DNA from: Asticcacaulis currens
GTDB taxonomy: Bacteria > Pseudomonadota > Alphaproteobacteria > Caulobacterales > Caulobacteraceae
Length of the DNA: 64,000 nucleotides
Reading direction: 5' to 3'
Assembly (NCBI RefSeq): GCF_028550395.1
Contig: NZ_JAQQKW010000005.1
Span: 284,360 to 348,359 of the forward strand
Numbering within the stretch: the stretch's first letter is position 1; each line of letters opens with the position of its first letter. Of this stretch, positions 20,765-28,226 are shown piece by piece. Position numbers and translations under genes: made by a program. The notes under the pieces were generated by a model. The model saw only the letters and a list, made by a program, of their open reading frames with translations, ran no database searches and was not told where the DNA came from.

Positions 20765-21829
20765 TCAATTCAGTTCAAACGGTTCAAGGCCCGCCAGACG
20801 CAGGGCGGGCGGGCGCTGCGGCGGGACGCGCGGCGCAAACCCGCGCACCTCATCGGCGACGTGTTTGATATGGTCGGGCGTCGTGCCGCAGCAGCCACCC
20901 AGTATGTTGACCAGCCCGTCCTTGGCCCATTCGTGCAGTTCGTGCGCCGTTTCGTGCGGCTGCTCGTCATACTGCCCCATGGCGTTGGGCAGGCCGGCAT
21001 TGGGATAGGCGGCGACCAGCGTATCGGCCACGCGCGCCAGCTCAGCAATGTGCGGGCGCATCAGGTCGGCCCCCAGCGCGCAGTTAAAGCCGATGGCAAA
21101 CGGTTTAGCGTGCTTGACCGAGTTCCAGAAGGCCTCCGCCGTCTGCCCGCTGAGGGTACGTCCCGAACGGTCGGTAATGGTGCCCGAAATCCAGATCGGC
21201 AGCGTGTCCAGCCCCTCGTCCTCAAGGTCCATAATGGCCTTCAGCGCCGCCTTGCAGTTCAGCGTGTCGGTGATGGTTTCGACCAGATAGAGGTCCACCC
21301 CACCCTCGTTCAGGGCGCGAATCTGCTGCTTATAGGCCGCATAGACCTGATCGAAGGTGACGCTGCGCGCCCCCGGATCGTTCACGTCCGACGACATGGA
21401 CAGCATCTTGTTCAGCGGCCCGATGGAGCCCGCCACAAAGCGCGGCTTTTCCGGCTCCTTCGCCGTCCAGGCATCGGCGGCGGCGCGCGCCAGCTTCGCC
21501 CCTTCGTAATTGATGTCCCAGCAGGCCTGCGCATCGAGGTGGTAATCGTCCATGGCGATGGTCGTCGCCGAGAAGGTATTGGTCTCGGAGATGTCGGCCC
21601 CCGCCGCATAGTATTGGTTATGCAGGTCGGTGATGATGTCCGGGCGGGTCAGGCACAGGATGTCGTTATTGCCCTTCATCTGACCGACATGGTCCCTGAA
21701 ACGCTCACCGCGGAAATCCTGTTCATCGAGGCCACGCCGCTGGATCATCACGCCCCATGATCCGTCGAGGATCAGGATACGTTCCTTGGCGGCGGCTTTC
21801 AGGGTGTCTATGCGCTCCTGACGGGTCAT
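20765..21829 (-). CDS. metH: Methionine synthase, homocysteine-binding subunit (split MetH, part 1)
   Basis: This 354-residue protein is the N-terminal homocysteine S-methyltransferase module of cobalamin-dependent methionine synthase. The zinc ligands that activate homocysteine are seen: C250 in GFNCALGA and C313-C314 in GGCCGTTPDH. The N-terminal LDGSWGVMIQRRGLDE and the ETNTFSATTIAMDDY loop are typical of MetH. It works with the protein at 16594-19251, which carries the remaining modules. A repeat lies between it and the upstream methyltransferase gene. Confidence 0.95.
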   Translation of the reverse strand: MTRQERIDTLKAAAKERILILDGSWGVMIQRRGLDEQDFRGERFRDHVGQMKGNNDILCLTRPDIITDLHNQYYAAGADISETNTFSATTIAMDDYHLDAQACWDINYEGAKLARAAADAWTAKEPEKPRFVAGSIGPLNKMLSMSSDVNDPGARSVTFDQVYAAYKQQIRALNEGGVDLYLVETITDTLNCKAALKAIMDLEDEGLDTLPIWISGTITDRSGRTLSGQTAEAFWNSVKHAKPFAIGFNCALGADLMRPHIAELARVADTLVAAYPNAGLPNAMGQYDEQPHETAHELHEWAKDGLVNILGGCCGTTPDHIKHVADEVRGFAPRVPPQRPPALRLAGLEPFELN

Positions 21830-21837
21830 TTTCTGTC

Positions 21838-21972
21838 TCCTTCCCCCCTGATCTCAGGGGGTACACCGCCGGAATCGGCGGAGGGGGGGTACACCGGCGG
21901 GTTTAACCCCACCGTCTTCGAAGCCTTGCGGCCTCGAATCCACCTCCCCTGAACTCAGGGGAGGCGAAGGTT
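21838..21972. repeat. Palindromic CCTCCCC-family intergenic repeat cluster (copy 5)
   Basis: Modules CCCCCCTGATCTCAGGGGG, CCGCCGGAATCGGCGG, GGGTTTAACCCCACCG and CCTCCCCTGAACTCAGGGGAGG in the gap between the methyltransferase gene and metH part 1. Several arms are perfect. It is within the predicted methionine operon. Confidence 0.7.
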
Positions 21973-21973
21973 A

Positions 21974-22696
21974 TCAGCGCTTCCGCAGAAGCAGGTTCAG
22001 TTCACTGTTCCATTCCGGCGGCAGGAGCGCCAGCGGACTGGAACGGCGCGTTTCGATCACAAAGCGGGTCGCCAGACGCCGCAACAGATCGCGGTAGTCG
22101 AAACCCAGATGGTGCGGGTAGTAGCCCCCGCCGCCCTCAAAGTCCACGCGCAAGCGCTCAAAACGGATATCGCCGCGCGCGGCCTGCGCAATACGCTGGG
22201 CATCGGTGTCGAAATCCACACGCCTGCGGCGGCGGAACCAGCCTTTGAGGCGCGCCACAGGACCGGTTTCGACCGGCACACCGACGATCAGCACGCCATC
22301 CGGCTTGAGCAGGCGGTGCATATGGTCGATGGCCTCCGTCGTCTCCTGCGGTGGCAAATGCTCGAACACCTCAAGGCAGAAGATGGCATCCGCACAGCCA
22401 TCGGCCACATTCGTCACATCCGCCTTCAGACTAATGCCACTCAGCGCACCGATATGGGCCACAGCCTGCGCCCGCAACTGCGCCGAAGGCTCAAAACACA
22501 CCACCTCACCCGCCGGGCACATCAGCCGCAACAGCCGCGCCAGTTCGCCATCCCCGGCACCGTAGTCGATACTGAGCGCCAGACGGCGGGCTTTCAGAAG
22601 CCCCAGCGCGTCATTCAGGCGCTTATGCTGCAAAAAGCGCTTGAACGCATTGGGGTCGTCGCGGGTAATCGACGCATAATCGGGTTGCAGGCTCAT
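21974..22696 (-). CDS. Class I SAM-dependent methyltransferase
   Basis: A 240-residue Rossmann-type methyltransferase. Motif I is SIDYGAGDGELARLL, followed by VVCFEPSAQL, the post-I acidic residue region, DAIFCLEVFEHLPP as motif II, and HRLLKPDGVLIVGVPV as motif III. The C-terminal region has an unusual basic run, FRRRRRVDFD, and GGGGYYPHHLGFDYRDLLRRL, perhaps for substrate binding. The substrate is unknown. The ATG at 22696 is preferred over a TTG at 22717 that overlaps metF. Its place between metF and metH suggests a role linked to SAM turnover, which is inference. Confidence 0.8.
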   Translation of the reverse strand: MSLQPDYASITRDDPNAFKRFLQHKRLNDALGLLKARRLALSIDYGAGDGELARLLRLMCPAGEVVCFEPSAQLRAQAVAHIGALSGISLKADVTNVADGCADAIFCLEVFEHLPPQETTEAIDHMHRLLKPDGVLIVGVPVETGPVARLKGWFRRRRRVDFDTDAQRIAQAARGDIRFERLRVDFEGGGGYYPHHLGFDYRDLLRRLATRFVIETRRSSPLALLPPEWNSELNLLLRKR

Positions 22697-22713
22697 AACA
22701 TCCCCGGCACTGC

Positions 22714-23640
22714 TCAAAGGGCGGTCATCTGACCGTCCCTTAGCCCCAGAACGCGACAGATCGAATACACCAGTTCGGCGCGGTTGAGCGTGTAGAAGTG
22801 GAAATGGGTGACGCCTTCGCGCTCAAGGCCCAGCACCTGCTCGACCGCCACCGCCGAAGCCAGCAGTTTGCGCGTCTCCGCATCGTCATCGAGGCCGTGG
22901 AACAGGTCTTCCAGCCAGTCGGGCACCGCGGCTTCGCAGGCCGCCGCCATCTTGCGCAGGCCCTTGAAATTGGTCACCGGCATGATGCCTGGCGTCAGGT
23001 CGATCCTGATCCCCGCATCGGCCACGGCATCGCGAAAGCGCAGGAAGGTTTCCGGCTCAAAGAAGAACTGGCTGATGCCGCGCGTCGCTCCGGCATCGAC
23101 CTTCTGACGCAGCACGTCGAGATCAAAGTCCAGAGACGGCGACTGCGGGTGCTTTTCCGGATAGACGCCGACGCTGACCTCAAAATCGCCGATGCGGCGG
23201 ATGGCGGCGGTAAGCTCCGTGGCGTTTTGATAGCCGTCCGGGCGCGGCGTGTACTGACCGTCCTGAAGCCCGCCGGGCGGGTCACCGCGCAGGGCCACGA
23301 TGTGGCGCACCCCAGCGTTCCAGTATTCGCGGATGACCTCATCGACCTCTTCGCGCGAAGCCTCGACGCAGGTCAGGTGCGCGGCGGGTTTCAGCGCGGT
23401 TTCGTCCAGTATGCGCTTCACCGTCCGGTGGGTGCGCTCGCGCGTCGAACCACCGGCCCCATAGGTGACCGACACGAAGCTGGGGTTCAGCGGCTCCAGC
23501 CGACGGATCGCGCCCCACAGGCTCTCTTCCATCTCCGCCGACTTGGGCGGGAAGAACTCAAACGACACATTGAGGTGCGAGGCACCGGCCCGGATCTTGC
23601 GGGCGATGGAAGACTGAACGAAGGCGGGCGGCGGGGCCAT
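22714..23640 (-). CDS. metF: 5,10-methylenetetrahydrofolate reductase
   Basis: MetF reduces methylenetetrahydrofolate to methyltetrahydrofolate, the methyl donor for MetH, using FAD and NADH. The 308-residue protein shows the TIM-barrel signatures VSFEFFPPKSAEMEESLW, SVTYGAGGSTRERTHRTV, HLTCVEASREEV, IVALRGDPP, and GATRGISQFFFEPETFLRF. Length is normal. It lies 31 bases after the ArsR-methyltransferase gene and upstream of both metH halves, so the operon supplies and uses the methyl group. Confidence 0.96.
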   Translation of the reverse strand: MAPPPAFVQSSIARKIRAGASHLNVSFEFFPPKSAEMEESLWGAIRRLEPLNPSFVSVTYGAGGSTRERTHRTVKRILDETALKPAAHLTCVEASREEVDEVIREYWNAGVRHIVALRGDPPGGLQDGQYTPRPDGYQNATELTAAIRRIGDFEVSVGVYPEKHPQSPSLDFDLDVLRQKVDAGATRGISQFFFEPETFLRFRDAVADAGIRIDLTPGIMPVTNFKGLRKMAAACEAAVPDWLEDLFHGLDDDAETRKLLASAVAVEQVLGLEREGVTHFHFYTLNRAELVYSICRVLGLRDGQMTAL

Positions 23641-23671
23641 AAGGATTCTCTGGGACAGGTCGGGGCTATAA

Positions 23672-24622
23672 TCAGGGCTTTTGCAGCAGCCAGATGCGCA
23701 CGGTCAGACCGGGCTCCTGATGCGGCGGCAGGGACAGGTTGCGCAGGGCCTTAAGCCCGGCCACCTTCTGCCAGTGGCTCATATCGTCATCGCCTATGCC
23801 CAGACGCCGGTGCTGGTATTCGTCGCGCATGATCTCCAGCCGGTGCGGCGCGAAATCGACGATCAGCAGGCGACCGCCGGGTTTCAGCAGGCGCGCCGCC
23901 TCCTTCAGCGCCTGCCCCGGATCGGGCAGGAAGTGCAGCACCTGATGGATGACGACCAGATCGGCGCTCTGGCCATTGAGCCGTGTGGCGAGGATGTCGC
24001 CGTGGCGGAAGTCGATACCGCTCAGGCCCGCCTCGCGCGTGCGGGCACGGGCAATGTTGAGCATCTGCTGCGACAGGTCGAGCCCGATGGCATATTCCGC
24101 GTGCGGGGCCAGCAGGCTGAGCATCCGACCCGACCCGGTGCCGAGATCGACGATGGTTTCAATCGGCGCATCCCCGACCAGCGACTGAATGGCGGCTTCG
24201 ACCTCGGCATCATCAACATAGTGCGAACGGATCTGATCCCAAACCGGCGCAATGTTTTCGAAATAGCCCTGCGCCGCTTCAAGCCTTTGTCCGCGCACCT
24301 CTTCCAGCGCGCGCAGATCGGCGCTGCCCTCCTCGCCGAGCGCGCTCAGCACGGCGTCGATCAGCGGCGTCAGGGCCGGGTGCTCGCTGAGCCGATAGAA
24401 GACCCAGGCCCCATCGGGGAAGCGGTCGATGACGCCGGCCTCGTTCATCAGCTTGAGGTGGCGCGAAATGCGCGGCTGACTCTGATTGAGAATCCGCACC
24501 AACTCCATGACAGACAGTTCTTCATGCGCTAAAAGACGCAGGAGTCGCAGGCGCGTGGGTTCCCCCATCGCCTTCAACGCCTCCAGCAGCGCCGCTTCGC
24601 CCAGTATGTCGCTCGATTTCAT
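23672..24622 (-). CDS. ArsR-family regulator fused to a SAM-dependent methyltransferase domain (SahR-type)
   Basis: A 316-residue fusion. Residues about 5-90 form an ArsR winged helix (MGEPTRLRLLRLLAHEELSVMELVRIL, then QPRISRHLKLMNEAGVI and the wing GAWVFYRL). Residues about 125-316 form a class I methyltransferase fold with VDLGTGSGRMLSLL, GLDLSQQML, VIHQVLHFLPDP and LKPGGRLLIVD. Fusions of this type next to metF and metH fit regulators of the methionine cycle that sense S-adenosylhomocysteine (SahR). The ATG at 24622 has no ribosome site and lies 5 bases from a palindromic operator, so the mRNA may be leaderless. Ligand is inference. Confidence 0.88.
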   Translation of the reverse strand: MKSSDILGEAALLEALKAMGEPTRLRLLRLLAHEELSVMELVRILNQSQPRISRHLKLMNEAGVIDRFPDGAWVFYRLSEHPALTPLIDAVLSALGEEGSADLRALEEVRGQRLEAAQGYFENIAPVWDQIRSHYVDDAEVEAAIQSLVGDAPIETIVDLGTGSGRMLSLLAPHAEYAIGLDLSQQMLNIARARTREAGLSGIDFRHGDILATRLNGQSADLVVIHQVLHFLPDPGQALKEAARLLKPGGRLLIVDFAPHRLEIMRDEYQHRRLGIGDDDMSHWQKVAGLKALRNLSLPPHQEPGLTVRIWLLQKP

Positions 24623-24627
24623 ATAAC

Positions 24628-24649
24628 CATATAAAGATGTCTTTATGTG
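24628..24649. promoter_or_regulatory. Palindromic operator upstream of the methionine operon
   Basis: The inverted repeat is centred between 24638 and 24639, with core TAAAGAtgTCTTTA and 9 of 11 positions matching across the dyad. It lies immediately before the start codon of the ArsR-methyltransferase gene. ArsR-family proteins bind such imperfect 20-22 base dyads, so autoregulation of the whole methionine operon is likely. Confidence 0.65.
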
Positions 24650-24792
24650 ATTTTGCAAGCCCTAAAATCGTCTTGCCGCGATCCGGAACGGTATAGACAG
24701 GCCTGCGACAGCGTTACACATGGCAGGGGGACGTGCGATTTCCCACATATCGGCGTATAAACAACACCCATAACAGCGGAGTTTCAGGCCCC

Positions 24793-25155
24793 ATGACCGA
24801 TAAAGCCACACTTTCGACGGCCATTTCCCGCGGCCTGCGCCGCCGCTGCCCCGCCTGTGGCGAAGGCCATGCCTTCCGTGGCTATCTCAAGGTGGTGGAT
24901 ACGTGCAGCCACTGTCAGACGCCGCTGGGGGCCTATCCCTGCGACGACGGCCCCGCCTATGTCACCATGCTGCTGGTTGGGCATCTGGTGATCGCGCCGA
25001 TGTTTGCCTTTGAGTTTTTCTGGAACTTTCCGCTGCAAATCGTGGTGCCGGTGACCCTGACCATTATGGGTGCCCTGACCCTGTTGCTGCTGCCCTTTAT
25101 CAAGGGCGGGTTCCTGGGCCTGATCTGGCACCACGGGCTCAAACGCTTCCGATAA
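24793..25155 (+). CDS. DUF983 family protein with a zinc-ribbon-like N-terminus
   Basis: A 120-residue protein with an N-terminal four-Cys module, CPACGEGHAF and CSHCQTPLG, that could bind zinc. The sequence AYPCDDGPAYVTML follows, then two membrane helices (LVGHLVIAPMFAFEFFW and VPVTLTIMGALTLLLLPFIKG). The pattern RCPxCGxGxLF..CxxCG..DDGPAYxxxxxVGHxV is DUF983, an alphaproteobacterial membrane family of unknown function. The start is at MTDKATLS, which matches family length; a longer frame upstream is not needed. Confidence 0.85.
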   Translation: MTDKATLSTAISRGLRRRCPACGEGHAFRGYLKVVDTCSHCQTPLGAYPCDDGPAYVTMLLVGHLVIAPMFAFEFFWNFPLQIVVPVTLTIMGALTLLLLPFIKGGFLGLIWHHGLKRFR

Positions 25156-25243
25156 CAGCGTAAGTTGGGCTTGACGGAATCTCCTTTGCGGAGAATTCTC
25201 ACGCCGACGCCACAGGGCGTCACACGGATAAACGGAGGCCCCG

Positions 25244-25426
25244 ATGGCGCACAAATTCCTGATCAAGAAGAACAAGGCCGGCGAGTTCGTCGCCTACTTC
25301 GTCTATAATTCCGAGACGATTTTCTGGACCGAAGGCTATGCCTCCAAGGCCTCGGCCAAGAATGCCATCGAGTCCCTCAAAAAGAACGGGCCCGACGCCG
25401 AAATCGAAGACCAGACGGCCGAGTAG
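25244..25426 (+). CDS. DUF1508 (YegP/UPF0339) family small protein
   Basis: A 60-residue protein of a single UPF0339 unit: KFLIKKNKAGEFVAYFVYNSETIFWTEGYASKASAKNAIESLKKNG. These proteins have a short beta-alpha fold and unknown function; many relatives have two tandem units, here there is one. The acidic C-terminal tail follows. It has a strong ribosome site (CGGAGG, six bases before the ATG) and a terminator downstream at 25466-25496, so it is probably its own well-expressed transcript. Confidence 0.88.
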   Translation: MAHKFLIKKNKAGEFVAYFVYNSETIFWTEGYASKASAKNAIESLKKNGPDAEIEDQTAE

Positions 25427-25465
25427 CCGGCGACAGTCTCCCGGCACCACTGTCAAAAACGAGAA

Positions 25466-25496
25466 AGCCCGAAGGCCGATGCCTGCGGGCTTTTTT
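25466..25496 (+). terminator. Rho-independent terminator after the DUF1508 gene
   Basis: Stem AGCCCG / CGGGCT with an internal GGCC-GGC region, followed by TTTTTT. It ends the plus-strand transcript of the DUF1508 gene. Confidence 0.8.
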
Positions 25497-25518
25497 CGTT
25501 TTCACCGGACGATGCAGG

Positions 25519-25578
25519 CTCAGGCCCCAAACTCAGGCCCAAATCTCAGGCCTAAATCTCAGGCCTAAATCTCAGGCC
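25519..25578. repeat. 13-base tandem repeat
   Basis: Four full units of CTCAGGCCTAAAT (the first two with small changes: ...CCCCAAA and ...CCCAAAT) and an 8-base partial unit. The partial unit contains the stop codon of the minus-strand gene at 25572-25829. The period of 13 is not a multiple of three. Confidence 0.85.
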
Positions 25579-25829
25579 ATATTCAGTGTATCGCGGATAA
25601 TGGCGATCGAGCCCTGAGATTCTTCGGTGCATTCCATGTGCAGGCGGTCGATTTCTTCCTGAGCGAAGCTGCGCATCAGCATCGCGGCCTGCGGCGACAG
25701 GGCCATCAGGGTCCGCACCGAGGCGCGGGCCAGGGCGAGGGAGGCGTCGAGATCGACCAGATTGGCAGTGTCGCGCGCAACGGCAAGAGCGTACAGGCGC
25801 GACGCCACATTGGATGAGCTATCGGACAT
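25572..25829 (-). CDS. Small protein of unknown function
   Basis: An 85-residue protein, mostly helical and alanine-rich, with no membrane segment. Visible parts are MSDSSSNVASRLYALAVARD, LALARASVRTLMALSPQAAM and the acidic C-terminal part FAQEEIDRLHMECTEESQG. I do not recognise a family. The ATG at 25829 is chosen because the open frame continuing upstream has an AT-rich, non-coding look. The gene is convergent to DUF1508 and is bracketed by a 13-base tandem repeat at its 3' end. Confidence 0.55.
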   Translation of the reverse strand: MSDSSSNVASRLYALAVARDTANLVDLDASLALARASVRTLMALSPQAAMLMRSFAQEEIDRLHMECTEESQGSIAIIRDTLNMA

Positions 25830-26254
25830 ATTTGATATTCTTCTGACGGGGACGTCTTTTGGGGGAGGAAAAACCGCAGTCCCGTACAAACACACGCTCA
25901 GGCTGCGGATACAACGCGTTATACCGTTACGGCATAATATCATGCGCCTTCCTGCGAAATCCATAAGCGACCCTTTTGCGCTCTGAAAGTCGGCCGGCAA
26001 GTTGGGCTTTGATTTTAAATGAAATTTCAAAAGACGCGGGAAATTTATGCGCGCCACCCGGCGCAATAAACGAATTTATCCGAGTGGAAGCGCTTTATTC
26101 GCGAAATAATATCGACATTTGCGAATATATGCAATTCGACAATGCAATAATTACCGCAGCCTTTTCTTTATTGCGAAAGGATTGCACGAGGCTTACCGAA
26201 GGTCAATCCCTATTTCATTATGTGACATATTTTCACAAGGCTGCAAAACAGGCA
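25830..26254. other. AT-rich intergenic region
   Basis: About 425 bases, clearly richer in A and T than the flanks, especially 25980-26250 (runs such as GCGAAATAATATCG and GCAATAATTACCGC). No convincing gene is seen on either strand. It may hold the promoter of the small minus-strand gene and lies between that gene and ppa. I see no known regulatory element in it. Confidence 0.4.
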
Positions 26255-26284
26255 CAAAAAAAGCCCGCCGTGTGGCGGGCTTTG
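26255..26284 (-). terminator. Rho-independent terminator after ppa
   Basis: Perfect stem GCCCGCC / GGCGGGC with a 4-base loop at 26263-26280, flanked by seven A on one side and TTT on the other. On the minus strand this gives the stem followed by TTTTTTT, ending the ppa transcript. Confidence 0.88.
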
Positions 26285-26303
26285 GACTTCACAGAAGACC
26301 AGA

Positions 26304-26840
26304 TCAACCGATCTTCTTGGCCAGACGTTCCTGACCTTCGCGGATCAGTTGGGCCGCCTGTTCCGGATCGCCCCACCCGATGACGCGGGTTTCCTTGTTC
26401 TTCTCCAGATCCTTGTAGTGGGCGAAGAAGTGGGTGATCTGCTCGATCAGGATGGCCGGCATCTGACGATAGCTCGACACATTGGTGTAATAGGGGTGCA
26501 GCTTGTCCACTGGCACGGCCAGGATTTTTTCGTCCTTGCCCGCCTCGTCTTCCATCAGCAGCACGCCGATCGGACGCGAGCGGATGACCACACCCGGGTA
26601 GACCGGCGTCGGCCCCACCACCAGCACGTCGCAGGGGTCGCCATCGTCAGCCAGGGTGTGCGGGATAAAGCCGTAATTGCCCGGATAGTACATCGAGGTA
26701 TAGAGGAACCGATCGACGAACAGCGCGCCGGAATCCTTGTCCATTTCGTACTTGACGGGCATGCCGCCCTGCGGAATTTCGATGACGGCGTGGATGTCCC
26801 AGGGAGCGTTCGGGCCGACGGAAATCTTATCGAGATTCAT
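26304..26840 (-). CDS. ppa: Inorganic pyrophosphatase (family I)
   Basis: This enzyme hydrolyses the pyrophosphate released by biosynthetic reactions. The 178-residue protein has the family I signatures: VIEIPQGGMPVKYEMDKDSGALFVDR at the N-terminus, YPGNYGFIPHTLADDGDPCDVLVV (the DxDPxD metal-binding loop), RPIGVLLMEDEAGKDEKILAVP and HFFAHYKDLE. Length is typical of bacterial hexameric enzymes. It appears monocistronic with a strong terminator after it. Confidence 0.97.
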   Translation of the reverse strand: MNLDKISVGPNAPWDIHAVIEIPQGGMPVKYEMDKDSGALFVDRFLYTSMYYPGNYGFIPHTLADDGDPCDVLVVGPTPVYPGVVIRSRPIGVLLMEDEAGKDEKILAVPVDKLHPYYTNVSSYRQMPAILIEQITHFFAHYKDLEKNKETRVIGWGDPEQAAQLIREGQERLAKKIG

Positions 26841-27053
26841 AGGATGTCTTTAATGTTAAAAGGCATTGATGATATTGTTTGCGGGCTGTCATAAGCGTTC
26901 AGCCTCTCTCGCACAAGCGAAGTCTGCGTTTTTTCTTTTCGAACTTTGCTACAATTTGTTACCCGGCAGGCAATTATCCCTTGTCAGGCGTCGGCGAAGC
27001 GCCTCAATTAGACCAAAGTCGGATAACAACAGACACTTACAAAGACCTCACCC

Positions 27054-27869
27054 ATGCAACTTATCGTCAAACTGTTCGGCAGTTGGCAGGATTTCAGCGC
27101 CCTTCTGGTCTTCATCTTCTGCTGGCTGGGCTATGAGCCCGTGCTCAAGGCGTTGTCGAAAAAATCAGGTGTGATCTTCAAGGATCTGACCATTGTGCGG
27201 CGCGCCTGGATGAAGGAAATGGTCATCCGCTCATTCAAGCTCTACGACTCCAACCTGATCGGTCATGGCGTCAATTCGATGAGCTTCTTCGCCTCGGCCA
27301 ACCTCATCCTGATCGCGGCCGTAGCCGGGGCCATCTTCACCGGCGACCTGTCGTACAAGAGCGCGCACGCGCTGGGCATCGACACCTCGTCTTCGGCCCT
27401 GCTGCTGATGAAACTGGCACTGGTGATGATCTGCCTGTCGCGCGGCCTTCTCAACTTCATCTGGGCCCTGCGCCAGACCAACTATGCGGTGGCCGCCATG
27501 GGGGCCGTGCCCGAAAATATCGACAACGAAACCGCTCAGGCCTTTACCGAAGCTGTGTCCGACATCTTCGAACCGGCCATGTCCAATTTTTCGCAAGGGG
27601 TGCGCGGCTACTACTTCTCGCTGGCCGCCGCCGCGTGGCTGTTCGGGCCGATCCCTCTGGCCATAGCCAGTATCGGGGCCACCGTGCTTCTGGCCTGGCG
27701 GCAGTCGCGTTCACAGGCGGCGCGTGGTCTGCGGCGTATGCGTGAACTGCTCGAAGACCACCCCTACCCGACCCGCACGCGCCCCATCTATGAGGGCCGG
27801 TTCGAGGCGGAAAGAGAAAATGGTGCGCCGCAGCAAGATGAAACAAATATAGAAACGAAAGCAGGCTAG
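27054..27869 (+). CDS. DUF599 family membrane protein
   Basis: A 271-residue protein with four predicted membrane helices: near residues 15-30, about 78-98 (ASANLILIAAVAGAIFT), about 118-140 (LLLMKLALVMICLSRGLLNFIW) and 190-222 (YYFSLAAAAWLFGPIPLAIASI...). Between them are RRAWMKEMVIR and SNLIGHGVNSMSFFASAN, which are DUF599 signatures. The C-terminal 50 residues are charged and probably cytoplasmic. Function is unknown. It is divergent from ppa, sharing a 213-base intergenic region with an A/T-rich promoter-like stretch. Confidence 0.82.
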   Translation: MQLIVKLFGSWQDFSALLVFIFCWLGYEPVLKALSKKSGVIFKDLTIVRRAWMKEMVIRSFKLYDSNLIGHGVNSMSFFASANLILIAAVAGAIFTGDLSYKSAHALGIDTSSSALLLMKLALVMICLSRGLLNFIWALRQTNYAVAAMGAVPENIDNETAQAFTEAVSDIFEPAMSNFSQGVRGYYFSLAAAAWLFGPIPLAIASIGATVLLAWRQSRSQAARGLRRMRELLEDHPYPTRTRPIYEGRFEAERENGAPQQDETNIETKAG

Positions 27870-27897
27870 ATCGTTTTCTAAATAACGCAAAGGTTTG

Positions 27898-28083
27898 CTT
27901 GACTTAAAATCGTTCCTTACGGAACCATTGTAACGATACGTGATCATACAAATGGTTTTTTAGCTTGTGGATTTTTGCATCGCAGCGTATCAAGTGAGTG
28001 TTCGACGTTTTTACGTCGATGCCCTTCCTGGGCGTTTCCTCCCTGTAGACTTAGCCGCGCTCGTGTAGCGCGGCTTTTTTTTG
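27898..28083 (+). ncRNA. Candidate small RNA
   Basis: There is no gene here, but the stretch has a TTGACTT box at 27899-27905, followed by a run of hairpins: GTTCC/GGAAC, CGACGT-TTTT-ACGTCG (28003-28018) and GCCC-TTCCT-GGGC (28021-28033). An unpaired stretch with the anti-Shine-Dalgarno-like TTTCCTCCCTG comes next, and a strong terminator with eight T ends it at 28083. That is the layout of a trans-acting alphaproteobacterial small RNA. The 5' end is not determined and could be within 27920-27990. No known family is recognised. Confidence 0.4.
28053..28083 (+). terminator. Rho-independent terminator with eight T
   Basis: Perfect stem AGCCGCGC / GCGCGGCT over a 7-base loop at 28053-28075, followed by TTTTTTTT. 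It lies about 185 bases beyond the DUF599 stop, so it ends either that transcript or a separate small RNA. Confidence 0.9.
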
Positions 28084-28100
28084 GCCGAATACGTCCCTTG

Positions 28101-28226
28101 TACCAACAGCCGAAGATGCTGGCCGCATCCGGCCGTTGAAGAAACGAGACTGTCTCATATGTGTCAGTGACATGAGACAGTCTCGAAAGGCATACCAAGA
28201 GTCATTTTCAATGACCCTTGGGATTA
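28101..28226. repeat. Composite three-hairpin element, copy 1
   Basis: Three consecutive inverted repeats. Hairpin A at 28103-28138 has GCCGAAGATGC / GCATCCGGC. Hairpin B at 28145-28185 has perfect 14-base arms CGAGACTGTCTCAT and ATGAGACAGTCTCG around loop ATGTGTCAGTGAC. Hairpin C at 28195-28221 has CCAAGAGTCAT / ATGACCCTTGG around TTTCA. Copy 2 lies at 36168-36294 in the opposite direction, with conserved spacers and loops but different paired bases in arms A and B. It ends exactly at the stop codon of the N-formylglutamate amidohydrolase gene. Confidence 0.85.

Noticed and set aside
25519..25578. CRISPR array
   Set aside because: The 13-base units are directly joined without spacers, and no cas gene is present.
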